Source: Ceratodon purpureus (Eukaryota; Streptophyta; Bryopsida; Pseudoditrichales; Ditrichaceae). Taken from it: a stretch of DNA of 64,000 nt. This document shows positions 11,521 to 22,694 of this stretch, piece after piece. The stretch is from positions 60,178,084-60,242,083 of the forward strand of contig CM026426.1 of assembly GCA_014871385.1 (NCBI GenBank), written 5' to 3'. A program made the position numbers and the translations under genes. The stretch's first letter is position 1; each line of letters starts with the position of its first letter. Under the pieces are notes generated by a model, which was given only the letters and a program-made list of their open reading frames with translations, was not told where the DNA came from and did no database searches.

Positions 11521-14500
11521 CTATATAACTTCTATATGTAATATGCTAAAAGATGTATTACTTTTTTTTATTTTTTGGGCGGTGCGCCGCTCTGGATTCC
11601 TTCGAGTAACGGGCATACCCAATGGTACTCTTACAACAATGTCTTCATCATCAGGTGCTTCTTCACGGCTATCTTCCGAAGAGTAATATCCTTCTGAGGA
11701 TTTCGAGCCTTCGTCATCTCCATCTCCCCCCTGATTAGGCACATACTCCTCCACTGTGGAATGAATGTTGCGCAATTCGTGGTCAATTGTACCATCCACC
11801 ACCGTGGTCACAATTCTTTTGACCTTCCGTCTTCTGGTCTTATCGATGATTCCGTTTACATTCATTACGGGTAATCTACGTTTACCCACAGCCACAGGTA
11901 AAGACGGGGTAGTCCCAACAGTATATCCTGAAAAAAAAGGGCGAACGTTTGTTGGACCTTTCCGTGACCGTATCACTCCACGACGCGTCGTAGAAGGTCC
12001 AGCTGGTAGACTTTGTCCAGAAGAAGTGAGTGGAATGCTTGTATTCGGTGTTGGAGTTAGTGAACCTCGCCCAGTAGAAGCGTTTGAACGAGGTGGGGGA
12101 GGTCGACCCAACCCTGCAAGTACTGCTCCGATTGAAGGTGTACTCTGGGGCAGGGGTGTTTGAAACAATCGGCCAATAGGAATTTCATCTTCTTGTCCAT
12201 TTCTGACTGTCTCTGATTGTTCATTTCTTGGAGGGCTTTCATCCAAACCTCCGGACCTGATTGTTTCCTCAACATTTACTGGCAGAGTGCCTTGGAGTTG
12301 TTCAACTTCTTCTCCTCCCTCAACGTCTTCTGGAATTGGAATTTGCTCTCCCATGTTGTTACCCCCTCCTTCATTGTCATTGTTCGAAACGCTACGAACG
12401 GGGTGAATGTCATCATTATCGCCACCATCGTCTCTTTGATGCTGAGTCATTTCGACTTCAAATTCATCGTCAATATCATCGTCTGCCCGATCGTATGCGA
12501 CCTCGCCTCTAGTTCGTAATTCGTTGACAACGTGGTGAGGCGAAGTAGCTGCCTCTTCATCAAATCCTGCCCAGTCAAAAACTCCATTCGGCTGGTTAAC
12601 GGGTTCAGTGCGTGGCATGTCACCATCAGCATTGTCCACGGGTAACTCCTGATACTCATCATCCATAGTAGCAGGAGTGTAATGAACTCCACCGTCATCA
12701 CCATTGCCTTCATTATCTTCAAGTCCGTCGTGGAATCCTTCATCTCCATCATCATCACATACGTCTTCATCGTACATGGCTGGAACTTCTTCATCCGAGT
12801 CTTCGGAGAACGGTTGGTTCTTGTACCAAAGAACAGGATCCGCTCCACGTCGTTCTCGAAGGAGCTTACTGTTGGTGTAAATGTACACCAAGTCCTCTGC
12901 CTTCTTCACGGCCAATTGGTTGCAAACCTTATTGTCAACAAAGGAATACATGCTCCAATTTCGCTCACATGATGATGCCGAGCATGTTAACGAAAGGATG
13001 CGCTTTGCTATCAAGGGCAACGCATCGCCGCCAACCCGCTGCCACCATTGATGAGGTAGCATCTTAGTCTGTCAAATGTTTGGGGCCTCCAAAGGGCTGA
13101 ATGGACCGGTGCGTTCCTCAAAATGTGTCAGCTCGAACATCACACTATCAGGGTCCAGTCCAAGACACTCATTCAAATGAATTAGCACTTGCAAGAGTGC
13201 AGGCTTCGCAGCACTGTTAGTCAATAGCTCGTGGCTCTCCGGGAAAATGTAGGGATTCAAAATGGCGCCTGCGTAATGGAGATCTGTCAACATCATCTTC
13301 CACCTCTTCGTAAAATGTTTCTCAAAGCGCCCTGCTATAGCGGGGTCTAGGAAAAAAGGATCACCCCGTAGACGGAACACATGCTTCTTCAAATTATTCA
13401 TGGCCAACCATGCCCTCCCCATTGCCGGTGTTTGTCCATCAAAGGTCTTCAAGGTCACAACAGCCCGCTTCATAACATGCACAAGATCCTCACATTGTAA
13501 CCAAAATGTCTCATCGAGAATGGTACTCCGTACTTGACATGCTAAGGCGCGAGCTCGATACCCGTTTGACCGATTGAATAAAGTACCCACATATTCGTCC
13601 CATTTCGGACTGGCTACCACCTGGATTAGTGGCTCCCTCAGTTCAAGCAATCGAACAATCATCAAGTACTGGCATCCAAATCTTGTCTCCGCTGGTAACA
13701 ACAGAGACAACTTCGGGCTGAATTGGCGAAACAAAGCCATGGTGACATGACGGCGACGTATAAAATTCGGTATGCGTTTTGCCAAGACAATCAGCTCTTT
13801 GAAGGTTGCTTCCTTCCCCCAATCTTCTATTAAGAGGTCCATGATGTGAGCTGCACAACCTTGCTTGTAAATGTGTGGGTAAGCTTCTACCACCTGGTTT
13901 ATGGCTCCCAACATCGCACTAGCATTGTCGGAGCAAATCTGTATCACATTTTGCGGTCCAACTTCTTTGCTGTACTCTTTCAATTTCCCAACTATGTATG
14001 CCTTTGATTTCTTGTACCCCGTTGTATCAATGGAACCCAGGAATATATCTCCTGCTGGACACACAAGCATGACATTCATCAACGGCCGATGAACAACGTT
14101 GTCCCATCCATCCGAGCAAATAGATGCCCCGTACAAGCTAATACACTGCTTCGTTTTCTCCTCTATTTTCATCTTGAGAAGCTGCTTTGTTGGCTGGATG
14201 TGCTTGGTTCGCATTGGGTTGTATGCTGGTGGACGGTAGACAAAACTTGCTTTCGATGTTGCCTCCACAGCTGCGATAAAAGATTGATGTCTAACCACAT
14301 TGAAAGGCACATTCGCTTCGTAAAAAAAGGACGCCCATTTCTCATCCAATTCATTGCGCATTCCAATCTGATAGGCCTCGGGAAAACTTTGTTGCCGCAT
14401 AGATCTTGGTGTACATGAATCGCCTCTGCTTATAGGCGGAGTTGACTGAGACGGTTGAACTTGAGAAATCCTCTCCTCTTGGACCTCCTCCGTTCTTTGA

Positions 14501-14832
14501 GGCACTTCCGTAGATTGCTCAGCAGGCATAGACTGGCTCGAACATGGTGCCAAGTGTGCCAAGTGTGCCTCGCCATCACCACCGTCAGTGCCGTATATCT
14601 CCGCATGTGTCATTCTTTTTAATATTACATTACCACAATTGGCAAAGCGCCTAAATACAGCGGCAGGGGCCTTGGTACAATGACTCTTGCTTGAACCTTC
14701 ACCCCATCCATAGTGCTTCATTGTTTATAACGAAAAGTGAAATTGCACCATACACATTTAACATGGTCCTCATCAATGAACGTCCACCACGGAGCCCACT
14801 CAGCCGTCGACTGACGCTGTTGACCTGCCATT
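11521..14832 (-). pseudogene. hAT transposase of element 1, broken
   Basis: Same protein as the intact gene at 27130-30423. Expected ATG at 14832. Two lesions: about 10 bp missing near 14721-14730 within the BED finger region (frameshift), and a TGA at 13072-13074 where element 2 has CGA, just before the dimerisation domain. The core region is still readable (CSDGWD, CSDNASA, CAAHIMDLL, SASSCERNWS). The dimerisation motif is also eroded: element 2 has HSKVRNRL where this copy has DNKVCNQL. The C-terminal acidic tail is open but its stop is shifted. Element 1 cannot make full-length transposase and would need element 2 or another copy in trans. Confidence 0.9.
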
Positions 14833-15028
14833 CTCCGTGTCTCTGAAAAAGTACAATGATCTCGTGTCTGCAAGTGTTAGTATGACACATGTGAGAAAAA
14901 AATGGTATGTGTAGACATCAACCACAGGCCAATGTGATGCACATAGTCTCAAGCAAGGAGCCCACAAGGAGTTCTGGGACTAGAGGCCATGATTTCAAAT
15001 GATATTAGGCTTGGGCTAAGTTGGTGGC

Positions 15029-15372
15029 ATTTATACTCATGAGGGGGGGCGCGAGAGTCTCCAGGAGGGGTGGCGTGAGCTTCTCAGGGGGGGCGCAAGT
15101 TTCTCCAGGGGGGCGCGATCTCCACTAGGGGGGGGGGGGGGGGGGGGCGAGCTTCTCTAGGGGGGGGGGCGCGAGCTTCTCCAGGGGGGGGGGGGGGCGC
15201 GAGCTTCTCCAGGGGGGGGGGCGCGAGCTTCTCCAGGGGGGGGGGGGGGGGGGCGCCAGCTTCTCCAAGGGGGGGGGCGCAACCTACTGCAAGGGGGGGG
15301 CGCAACCTACTGCAAGGGGGGGTGCCAGCTTCCAGAGGGGGGGGGGGGCGCGAGCTTCTGTAAGGCGGGGAG
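15029..15372. promoter_or_regulatory. Element 1 GC array and TATA box upstream of transposase
   Basis: Repeats of GGGGGGCGCGAGCTTCTCC on the plus strand with long G runs, bordered on the gene side by a TATA-like box (plus ATTTATAC, about 15029-15036) for the leftward transposase gene. Leftward ORFs rich in APPPLEKL here are translations of the array, not proteins. Confidence 0.65.
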
Positions 15373-15588
15373 GCACCCTTGTACGAGGGGCAGTCCCGGT
15401 GAATGGGCCATACAGTTTTTTAATTTTTTTTTAAAAACATTTTTTCATTCCATTACAAAACCAACAATAGCATTTCATGTTCCACCGAGGCACGTATATG
15501 CCGGAAAAACGATTTATTAAAATATCATAAATGTGCAAACAAGGCCACATAGGCAATCAAAATGTTCCAAACGTAAATCACTATGGAA

Positions 15589-17169
15589 CTACAATGTGTA
15601 TCTAAAACAACCATTGGGAGCTTGGAAGTTGTAAGGGGGGCTCATCAAATCATTCACAACTTTTGCAAGTGAAAGCCTCTTTGTAGGATCTTCGTTAAGC
15701 AAGCCATCCAACTTTAATGAGAATACAATATTTGAGATTGAATCCTTGAAGAGTTCTGGGCAATCTTCTTCTCTCCATATCTTCTTTGCCAAATGGCCTA
15801 CCGAAAATGCATCAGATAGCGTCGTACATGGATGCATCCTCTTCATGCGCTCCAAATTCCGTTCCTCATCATCTTTCTTGCCATATAAAAAGAACAACTC
15901 CGGTGCAACTCCTACCCTCCTCTCCTTTACTCGTACAAGATCATCGGGGTCCATCACACCATATGGGGAGGCCTTCTTCTCAATGACTCTGCTTGCCATA
16001 CCCCAATCGCACACACCAATATATACTTTATCCTTGTCATGAGGTGGAAAGTGGAGTAGAATGTTGGATGGCGTTAAGTTGTTGTGGAGGATTTCAGCCT
16101 TATGGACTATGTCCATAACGTAGATGAGACTCCACGCCAACATTCCCCGGTTCTTTCGATAGGCAACAATTCTTTGGCACTCTTCCATGGGCATTTCCCT
16201 CGACTTCAAAATTTCTTTGTAATCTGTTGCCTCGGTTGCCTTCTCATTTAATTTGAGGAAGTTGCGGAGGCAATCTCCATTCCACCACAGGGTATAAGCT
16301 TCCATGGTCTTAGAGTGAATGGCCCAAAATTTTATCACACCCCGATGCTCTACGGGGTTAAGCGTGGCCTCAATCGCCCGTTGCTCTCACTGCTGCACTT
16401 CAGTTTTAGCCTTGGAAAGTTTTCCCGCAAATTCTATGTGAATTGGAATTTTCTTCATATTGGCTATTCGCACTTTTCGCACTTTGCCATACCCCCCCTC
16501 GGCATTGAAGCCAGATAATGGCACAACTTTGGCCGTAACCGGAATCCATATCAATGCACCATACATGTGTGCTTCCAATGCTGAGTTCAACGCTTGCTCA
16601 TTCCAAGGCATAATCTTTGTTTTCCCCTTAGAACATCTCTGACATGCCTCCTGAACCGCTGTCAGTTTTTGAATAAACACTTTCTCTTGGTTGCTCCATT
16701 CTTCGCCTTGTGGTTTCTTCACATGTGATTCAAACACATGAATGACATTTGTTGTAGCACTACTCACTTGTTGTGTCAACCGCTTTGGGCTGTGAAAATA
16801 CTTCGTCATGCAATCCATGTACAAATCTGATCCTTCCAATGCGCTCCAAAATTCCCTTTCCAAATCACGTTGGAGGTTGTAGATACCATTCTCTCCTTGA
16901 TCAAGGTACATTGCCTTCAACATTCGTATGGTACGGGCCCTGTAGTACTCGACGGTCACCTTCCTTATGAAATGCGTATACTCCAATGGTGGATAACCGT
17001 CATCCTTCTCGTGCGCCGCAATACTCTTCTTCTTTTTACCCGTCGAGCTAGATGAAGGAGTAGAACCTGTAGAACCATGAGGTCTTACACAACTCATAGG
17101 GTCCACCGCATCTGGAGCATCCAAGTCCTCATAGATAGGCCGCTTGCCGGAGCCTTGTCTAGAAGACAT
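15589..17169 (-). pseudogene. Protein kinase-like cargo gene of element 1, broken
   Basis: Collinear with the intact kinase at 31269-32849. ATG at 17169. A TGA at 16387-16389 replaces an Arg codon after the phosphate-binding region (GGYGKVRKVRI and FAGKLSK are upstream). The catalytic loop reads HNNLTPSN instead of HNDLTPSN, so the proton-acceptor Asp is lost as well. The metal-binding CDWG remains. Both changes are G:C to A:T transitions. The gene is dead as a kinase, although an N-terminal fragment could still be made. Confidence 0.88.
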
Positions 17170-17325
17170 CGCAAAGTAAATCCCTGAAAAAAAAAATCAA
17201 CAACTTCCCCCCCTCGCCCCAATGAAGACTTCCCACATAAGCAGTTCCAAGCAAGGCGTGTTTTCACACGTCAGGACAAGGAGCCGCAGTGGGAAGGAGT
17301 GGGGGGGCGAGAGCTTCTCCCCACC

Positions 17326-17510
17326 TTATATAGTCCCCCACGGACCCGCTCGCGCCCCCCCCTGAACCCGCTCGCGCCCCCCCCCCGTACCCGCTCGCGC
17401 CCCCCCGACCCGCTTCCGCCTCTGAACCCTCTCGCGCCCCTACCCGTCCGCGCCCCCTTGACTTGTTCGCGCCCCTTCGAACACGCTCGCGCCCCCCCTC
17501 CCACATTTTC
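17326..17510. promoter_or_regulatory. Element 1 GC array and TATA box upstream of kinase
   Basis: Copies of GACCCGCTCGCGCCCCCC, C-rich on the plus strand, at about 17340-17505. A TATATA box (plus CTTATATAG, 17326-17333) lies on the side of the leftward kinase gene, about 160 bp from its ATG. Polarity is opposite to the arrays at 11092 and 15040. Confidence 0.7.
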
Positions 17511-17689
17511 TTTTACAATTTTTATTTTTTATTTTTTATTTTTTCTGAAAATAGTCGAATCTCTGCACTACTTTCTAAGAGAAAAAAATCAAAAAAAATA
17601 CTTAAAAAAACAAATTAAAAAATAGAAACTCTGGGGATTTTATATATGCACAACCTCTCATTCAGCTCTCTTCCACTCAATGCTATTCA

Positions 17690-18530
17690 TTTAATTTTAT
17701 TTCATTTATCTGCCAAACCAATTGCATCAACCCCCTTCCTAACGGTTTTTTTTTTTTTTAATTATATGTTAGCGCATTGTAGGATCCGTATGTACAATGC
17801 ATTATATAGATGATTTTTTTAAACTCTAATGCAACTCTCTTCCACACCATGCTATTCTTTTAATTTTATTCCCTTTATCTCTTCCACTCAATGCTATTGA
17901 TTTAATTTTAAACCGTTTATCTGCCAAACCAATTGCATCAAGCCCTTTCCTAATAATTCTTTATATTTTTAATTATATGTTAGAGCATTGTAGGATCCGT
18001 ATGTACAATGAAATATATAGATTATTTTTTTAAACTCTAATCCAACTGTCTTCCACACCATGCTATTCTTTTAATTTTATTCCCTTTATCTCTTCCACTC
18101 CATGCTATTGATTTAATTTTATTCCGTTTACCTCCCAAACCAATTGCATCAAGCCCCTTCCTAATAATTCTTTATATTTTTAATTATATGTTAGAGCATT
18201 GTAGGATCCGTATGTACAATGCAATACATAGATTATTTTTTTAAACTCTAATCCAACTCTCTTCCACACCATGCTATTCTTTTAATTTTAATCGCTTTAT
18301 CTCTTCCACTCAATGCTATTGATTTAATTTTAAACCGTTTATCTGCCAAACCAATTGCATCGAGCCCCTTCTTAATGATTCTTTATATTTTTACTTATAT
18401 GTTAGAGCATTGTAGGATCCGTATGTACAATGAAATATATAGATTATTTTTTTAAACTCTAATCCAACTGTCTTCCACACCATGCTATTGATTTTATTTT
18501 ATTCCCTTTATCTCTTCTTCTCCATGATAT
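17690..18530. repeat. Four ~211-bp tandem repeats in element 1 spacer
   Basis: The phrase GCATTGTAGGATCCGTATGT recurs at 17773, 17985, 18196 and 18407 (spacing 212, 211, 211). Each unit also has CTTCCACACCATGCTATTC, CTTCCACTC.ATGCTATTGA and CCAAACCAATTGCATC. The block separates the divergently transcribed kinase and RING genes. No coding potential. The rest of 18530-18970 is AT-rich, without repeats I can define. Confidence 0.9.
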
Positions 18531-18979
18531 TGATTTTATTTTATTCCCTTCGTCTCTTCCAATGTTTTATCCTTTTTTGTTTTCCACATCTCTTCTAATA
18601 TTAATGCACTATTTTTTTTGTGGTCAACATTATATTATTCATCGTGCATTAGATCAGTATTCTGTTATGGCATAACTCAGTTTCTAATCATCATGGGATT
18701 TATTCATCTTGATAACTTCTTTCATCCCATGTTATTCATCCCTTTTTTATCCCGAGTCTCTTATTATAGTCATGATTGTTTTTCTATAATTTGATATCTC
18801 ATCCCCAAATTATTCAAATCAGTATTCCTTATTTTAATATCTCTTTGTAATTTTTTATTTTTTATTTTAATTTTGAGAGAAATGGTGAAAAAATCAATTG
18901 CATTTCTTTGTATTATTGTCTTCCAACCTTCTTCAATGCTACTCCTAAGTAAAATCAGAGAATTTTTCATGGTGCGGAC

Positions 18980-19217
18980 CCTCTCGCGCCCACCCCTGGA
19001 CCTGCTCGCGCCCCCCCCCCAAACTTGCTCGCGCCCCACTAACCCGCTCGCGCCCCCCCCCCCCCCCACGAACCCGCTCGCACCCCCCCTAAACCCGCGC
19101 GCGCCCCCCCCCCCCCCCCCTTTGATCCCGCTCGCGCCCCCCCCTAAGCCGCTCGCGCCCCCCCTTGACCCCGCTCGCGCCCCCCCCCCCCCCCCCCCCC
19201 CCTCCCGACTATATAAG
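18980..19217. promoter_or_regulatory. Element 1 GC array and TATA box upstream of RING gene
   Basis: About ten copies of CCCGCTCGCGCCCCCC with variable C runs (18980-19205), then CTATATAAG at 19209-19217. The ATG of the RING gene is 342 bp downstream, as in element 2. Confidence 0.75.
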
Positions 19218-19274
19218 TGAAGGGGGCGCCCTCCCCCCCCCCCACTTTTTAAGCTCCACCTTGGCACTCAGGCC

Positions 19275-19432
19275 TTGAACTACCTCGTGGTGGCTTATTG
19301 CTGAGTACTTGGGTGGGGTCTACAGCATTTTCACAACGCCACGTACCTCGTTCAACTGTATTTTGTACGCTCATCCAAGGAATTGGGCCCTAAACTACCT
19401 CACGGTGGCTTATTGCTGAATACTTGGGTGGG
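19275..19432 (+). repeat. Duplicated ~43-bp block in RING gene leader
   Basis: A block containing AACTACCTC.GGTGGCTTAT followed by TGCTGA.TACTTGGGTGGG occurs twice, starting near 19277 and 19391 (about 114 bp apart), between TATA box and ATG. The same pair is kept in element 2 (about 34966 and 35080). It is not coding. Conservation of both copies in both elements hints at a regulatory RNA or DNA role, unproven. Confidence 0.7.
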
Positions 19433-19551
19433 CCACAAAGTATAGTTAGAATACCATAATCAACCACGTACGAAATTTGTAAAATCATTTGGGGGAAGTT
19501 TTGAGGAGTTGGTGTGTTTTTTAACACACAAAACTTTACTAGTAGACCACG

Positions 19552-21933
19552 ATGGAGGGAAACCCAGCTCCGGCAGCGGAAACGCCACTCACCAAGGCGG
19601 AAAAGAAAAAAATCAGAGATCGTGAACGGAAGCGTGGTGGTAAGAAGATGAAGAAGCGGCTTCATGTGTTGAACAACCCGACGAAGTTGGCATTTAGAGG
19701 TTGGCAAGATGAGCCGGAACCGTGGAAATATTCCACATGCGAGGAATTCATTGAGTGGTGCCACATCACAAAAATATTTCCACACGATCGGCACAGAAAA
19801 CACAGGATCTCAGACAAGGCTAACCTCTATTATTGCTTGAATGCGGAGTTTGTTGAACGTTCTATACAAGTTTACCAGCATCTATACAAGCAATCTTGTA
19901 TCGAACGCAATGAAGTACCATTCTTCATTTGCAGAATGGTGTATGCTGAGGTGGTGCTTCACAAAGTGGTGGATTGGTCCACCATCAAATCCATGGCGAG
20001 TGTTAGGGCGCCGACAGAGCGTGACATTCCCAAACAAAGGAAATACGCAGATGGTGGCCTGGGGAAAAAAATGAAGGTAAAAACACAAGTGCGGGAGCCT
20101 GATACAGCAGAGTCTGAACCAGATTCTGATTCTGATGGTCGTCGTGGAGAAAGAGTGCCACGTAGAATTGCAGCACCAGCAAATATGGCTGTAGAGCCTC
20201 CAATGAACCATCCAGCGGACGTCATAGAACCTCACGAAGATGCGAGCACCATCTTCGTGGAAAACGATCCAAATACGGCAGCTAATTTGGAGGTGGTCGG
20301 AACTGAACCTACGATGGTTCTTGGCATGCCGGTTGTAGTTAGAAATGACCAGTCTAACCAAACCGAGGAGGTTGGGGAGTTACAATTACAGCTAATAGAA
20401 AAGGATGGCTTCATTGCAGAGTTACAAGAGACCATCCGAAAACTACGATTGGAATCAGCAGCAAAAGATGCAGTAATATCAGATTTGCGCAATCAATTGC
20501 AAGAACAAGAAAGACCTCAGTCTTCTCAAGCCAATGATATACCTGTAGTTCAGGATCCAATGTTGGTGGATGAATCTTACATCAACAACACGGTTGATGT
20601 TGCGACGGCCGGTGTGTTGGAGAATATTTCCACACCAGCAAAACGACGACGAGTTGGAGTGATATTGCCTCCACCAGCCCCATACCCGCGACCCTATGTG
20701 GACATTGATGGACCATTAAGTCAAGATTCCTTGTCATTTCCACCCAATGCTCTATCGGGAGAAGTGGAGACATTGATTAGAGCCAATAATGATTTGCGGC
20801 TCCTTGTTTCTAAGTTTGCTAAAGCATACTACGAGTGGAAAGTGGCAACCATTCTCAGCGTTGATCGCGGTCGCCAAATTGCATTAGAGTTCAAGAAGAT
20901 CGACGAATCGTACTTGCAACACAACAGACGAAGGAATTTTGGCCTCACTTCATGGATTAACGCAGATGATATGTATCCAGATGACATGCCAATGCAAGAA
21001 TCGAATCCTAAACTCATAGATTGGGCCCAGTTGAATTTCGATGTGGAGAACGCAACTTCGTGCCATGATCTTCAAATGAAGGAAGGAGTTAATAGCAGAA
21101 AGCTTTGGCCAAATCCTCAACCGTGGGTGATGGATGGTTCCAAACAATGTATGGTGTGTCTAAACACATTTGGTCCTGAGGGTGGATGGGCAGTTGAATC
21201 ATGTCCCCACATATTCCATCCAATGTGTTTAATTAACATTTTTTTGGTAAGGAGATTTTGCCCGATGTGCAAATCCCCGTTCCATGAATGCTTGTACGAG
21301 GTTTTTGGACTCACTCCATACATGCCACCAAGCCATGAGAGAAATCCCGAAAACACACCAGGTGAACAGTACCGCAACATGTGGGGGGAAGATTTGATTT
21401 GGAGTTGGCCGGCCCAGACTCACTCGGTCTTCAAGAGCAATGTAAGTGACGAGTTGGGGTGGGAGAATAACCCAAATGAGATTGTGAGGGTGGCAAAGAA
21501 GATAATTGGATCAAAGAAGGAGAACCAAGGGAAACGAAATTTCTTCTATCAGACTTTGAATGGATACTGGGATGCGAAGAATAAGAAGTTCCAACTTGGT
21601 ATGCACCCAAAAGGCCTCATATGGAACAAGGACGGGGAATTGGTTACAGACCTCGAAGGTCAATTCATGTCTTTGACCGCCCGAGATGCAGTCCAAATGT
21701 CTCTTTCGGAGTGGAAGTTAATTTTCAAACATGAGGCTGTTGACTTTCTTCTGGAGGAACACTCTCCACAGACATTGCGTACATTGAGAGAATTGAGGAA
21801 CTCGCAAATTTTGCGTTCTCTCAGTGAAAGTGATGGCCCATTCCGGCGGACACGGACGAGAGCCAGGCGCAGCTTGACGCTGGACGATGGAGCGAGACCA
21901 AGTGGCACAGCGGGAGTAGATGCAGATGAATAG
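19552..21933 (+). CDS. RING1: coiled-coil RING-finger cargo protein of element 1
   Basis: Intact 793-aa ORF. Order of parts: basic N-terminus (residues 10-45, KKMKKRLHVLNNP); MVYAE domain to about 150 (CEEFIEWCHITKIFP ... ICRMVYAEVVLHKVVDW); acidic linker; coiled coil about 280-325 (LQLQLIEKDGFIAELQETIR); linker with a KRRR patch; helical region (FKKIDESYL, FGLTSW); C3H2C3 RING-H2-like finger about 530-575 (CMVC, 14 residues, CPHIFHPMC, 10 residues, CPMC); and a conserved C-terminal domain. RING-H2 fingers usually recruit E2 enzymes as ubiquitin ligases; that role is inferred. The ORF is intact although the transposase and kinase of the same element are dead. Confidence 0.85.
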   Translation: MEGNPAPAAETPLTKAEKKKIRDRERKRGGKKMKKRLHVLNNPTKLAFRGWQDEPEPWKYSTCEEFIEWCHITKIFPHDRHRKHRISDKANLYYCLNAEFVERSIQVYQHLYKQSCIERNEVPFFICRMVYAEVVLHKVVDWSTIKSMASVRAPTERDIPKQRKYADGGLGKKMKVKTQVREPDTAESEPDSDSDGRRGERVPRRIAAPANMAVEPPMNHPADVIEPHEDASTIFVENDPNTAANLEVVGTEPTMVLGMPVVVRNDQSNQTEEVGELQLQLIEKDGFIAELQETIRKLRLESAAKDAVISDLRNQLQEQERPQSSQANDIPVVQDPMLVDESYINNTVDVATAGVLENISTPAKRRRVGVILPPPAPYPRPYVDIDGPLSQDSLSFPPNALSGEVETLIRANNDLRLLVSKFAKAYYEWKVATILSVDRGRQIALEFKKIDESYLQHNRRRNFGLTSWINADDMYPDDMPMQESNPKLIDWAQLNFDVENATSCHDLQMKEGVNSRKLWPNPQPWVMDGSKQCMVCLNTFGPEGGWAVESCPHIFHPMCLINIFLVRRFCPMCKSPFHECLYEVFGLTPYMPPSHERNPENTPGEQYRNMWGEDLIWSWPAQTHSVFKSNVSDELGWENNPNEIVRVAKKIIGSKKENQGKRNFFYQTLNGYWDAKNKKFQLGMHPKGLIWNKDGELVTDLEGQFMSLTARDAVQMSLSEWKLIFKHEAVDFLLEEHSPQTLRTLRELRNSQILRSLSESDGPFRRTRTRARRSLTLDDGARPSGTAGVDADE

Positions 21934-22194
21934 GAATAGTTACAACTTAGTACTAAGTGACTAGTTTTCATATACTACAGTTTTTGTAATGTTTTGGTTT
22001 GAATTGGTAATGAAATGCTTTTACTTATATAAATGTATACAACATTGCAAAGTCCATGTATTTTGGCTCACGAGTATCTCATTTTTTCTATACAGAATTT
22101 ACACATTTGTCATTGCGCTTAGCCCCAATATATTATTTTGATGAAAATGTTAGGTTTTTTTGCATTGTCAAAAATTTACTATCTACAAAATGGG

Positions 22195-22440
22195 CCGCAC
22201 GAAAAACCCGCTCGCGCCCCCCCTGAACCCGCTCGCGCCCATTCCCCCTGAACCTGCTCGCGCCCATTCCCCCTGAACCCGCATGCGCCCCCCTTGAACC
22301 CGCTCGCGCCCCCCCTCGTGAACCCGCTCGCGCCCCCCCCCCCCCCCCCCCCCCCCTTGAACCCGCTCGCGCCCCCCTGATCCCGCTCGCGCCCCCCCCC
22401 CCCTGTACCCGCTCTCGCCCCCCTACACATGTTGGCACCC
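22195..22440. repeat. Element 1 right subterminal GC array (C-rich on +)
   Basis: Ten or so copies of GAACCCGCTCGCGCCCCCC between the RING gene and the 3' end. It is the mirror polarity of the left subterminal array. Confidence 0.7.
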
Positions 22441-22579
22441 CTTTTGCATATGTGGAATTCCCCGTCATCGTTCGTTGTCCATGTCATCAATATGTTTCCC
22501 CTATAGGTAAGTTGTAAAAAAAAAAAACTAACTTAGTAATTTTCCTCCTCCCCTCAATGTCCGATTATGTCCGGGGACC

Positions 22580-22686
22580 GACCGGTCCGTCCGTCCGTCC
22601 GTCCGTCCGTCTATGTCCGTCCGTCCGTCCGTCCGTCCGTCTATGTCGGGAAATTTTGCCCATGTCCGTCCGATAAGACAACCCTG
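22580..22686 (+). repeat. Element 1 right end with (GTCC)n blocks
   Basis: Two runs of CCGT tetranucleotides separated by CTATGTC, then AAATTTTGCCCATGTCCGTC and the terminal ACAACCCTG. Element 2 has one shorter run. GTCCG words also lie inside the left ends (10900-10960, 26350-26405) and may be transposase-binding subterminal repeats. Confidence 0.7.
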
Positions 22687-22694
22687 CCAACCAT

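Larger units (their letters stand above)
10876..22686 (+). mobile_element. Giant hAT element 1 (11.8 kb), cargo-bearing, transposase broken
   Basis: Starts CAGGGTTGTTC and ends GACAACCCTG, giving 9-bp perfect terminal inverted repeats. Flanked by CCATCCAT (10868-10875) and CCAACCAT (22687-22694), an 8-bp target duplication with one mismatch, the length typical of hAT. It carries in order a hAT transposase (-, broken), a kinase-like gene (-, broken), an AT-rich tandem-repeat spacer and a RING cargo gene (+, intact), with GC arrays between. Both ends hold GTCCG-rich subterminal repeats. It is collinear with element 2 (26327-38310) over its whole length. Ordinary autonomous hAT elements are about 3-5 kb, so this is unusually large. 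Confidence 0.93.

Noticed and set aside
13855..13865. ACAACCTTG resembling a hAT right terminus
   Set aside because: Lies within transposase coding sequence in both elements and has no flanking duplication; chance match.
15084..15305. Pro-rich repeat protein (APPPLEKL type), also at 30510-31044
   Set aside because: Translation of the GC array upstream of the transposase; no start or conserved frame between elements.
22577..22642. CRISPR-like array from repeated GTCC words
   Set aside because: Tetranucleotide microsatellite in a plant-type genome; no repeat-spacer structure.
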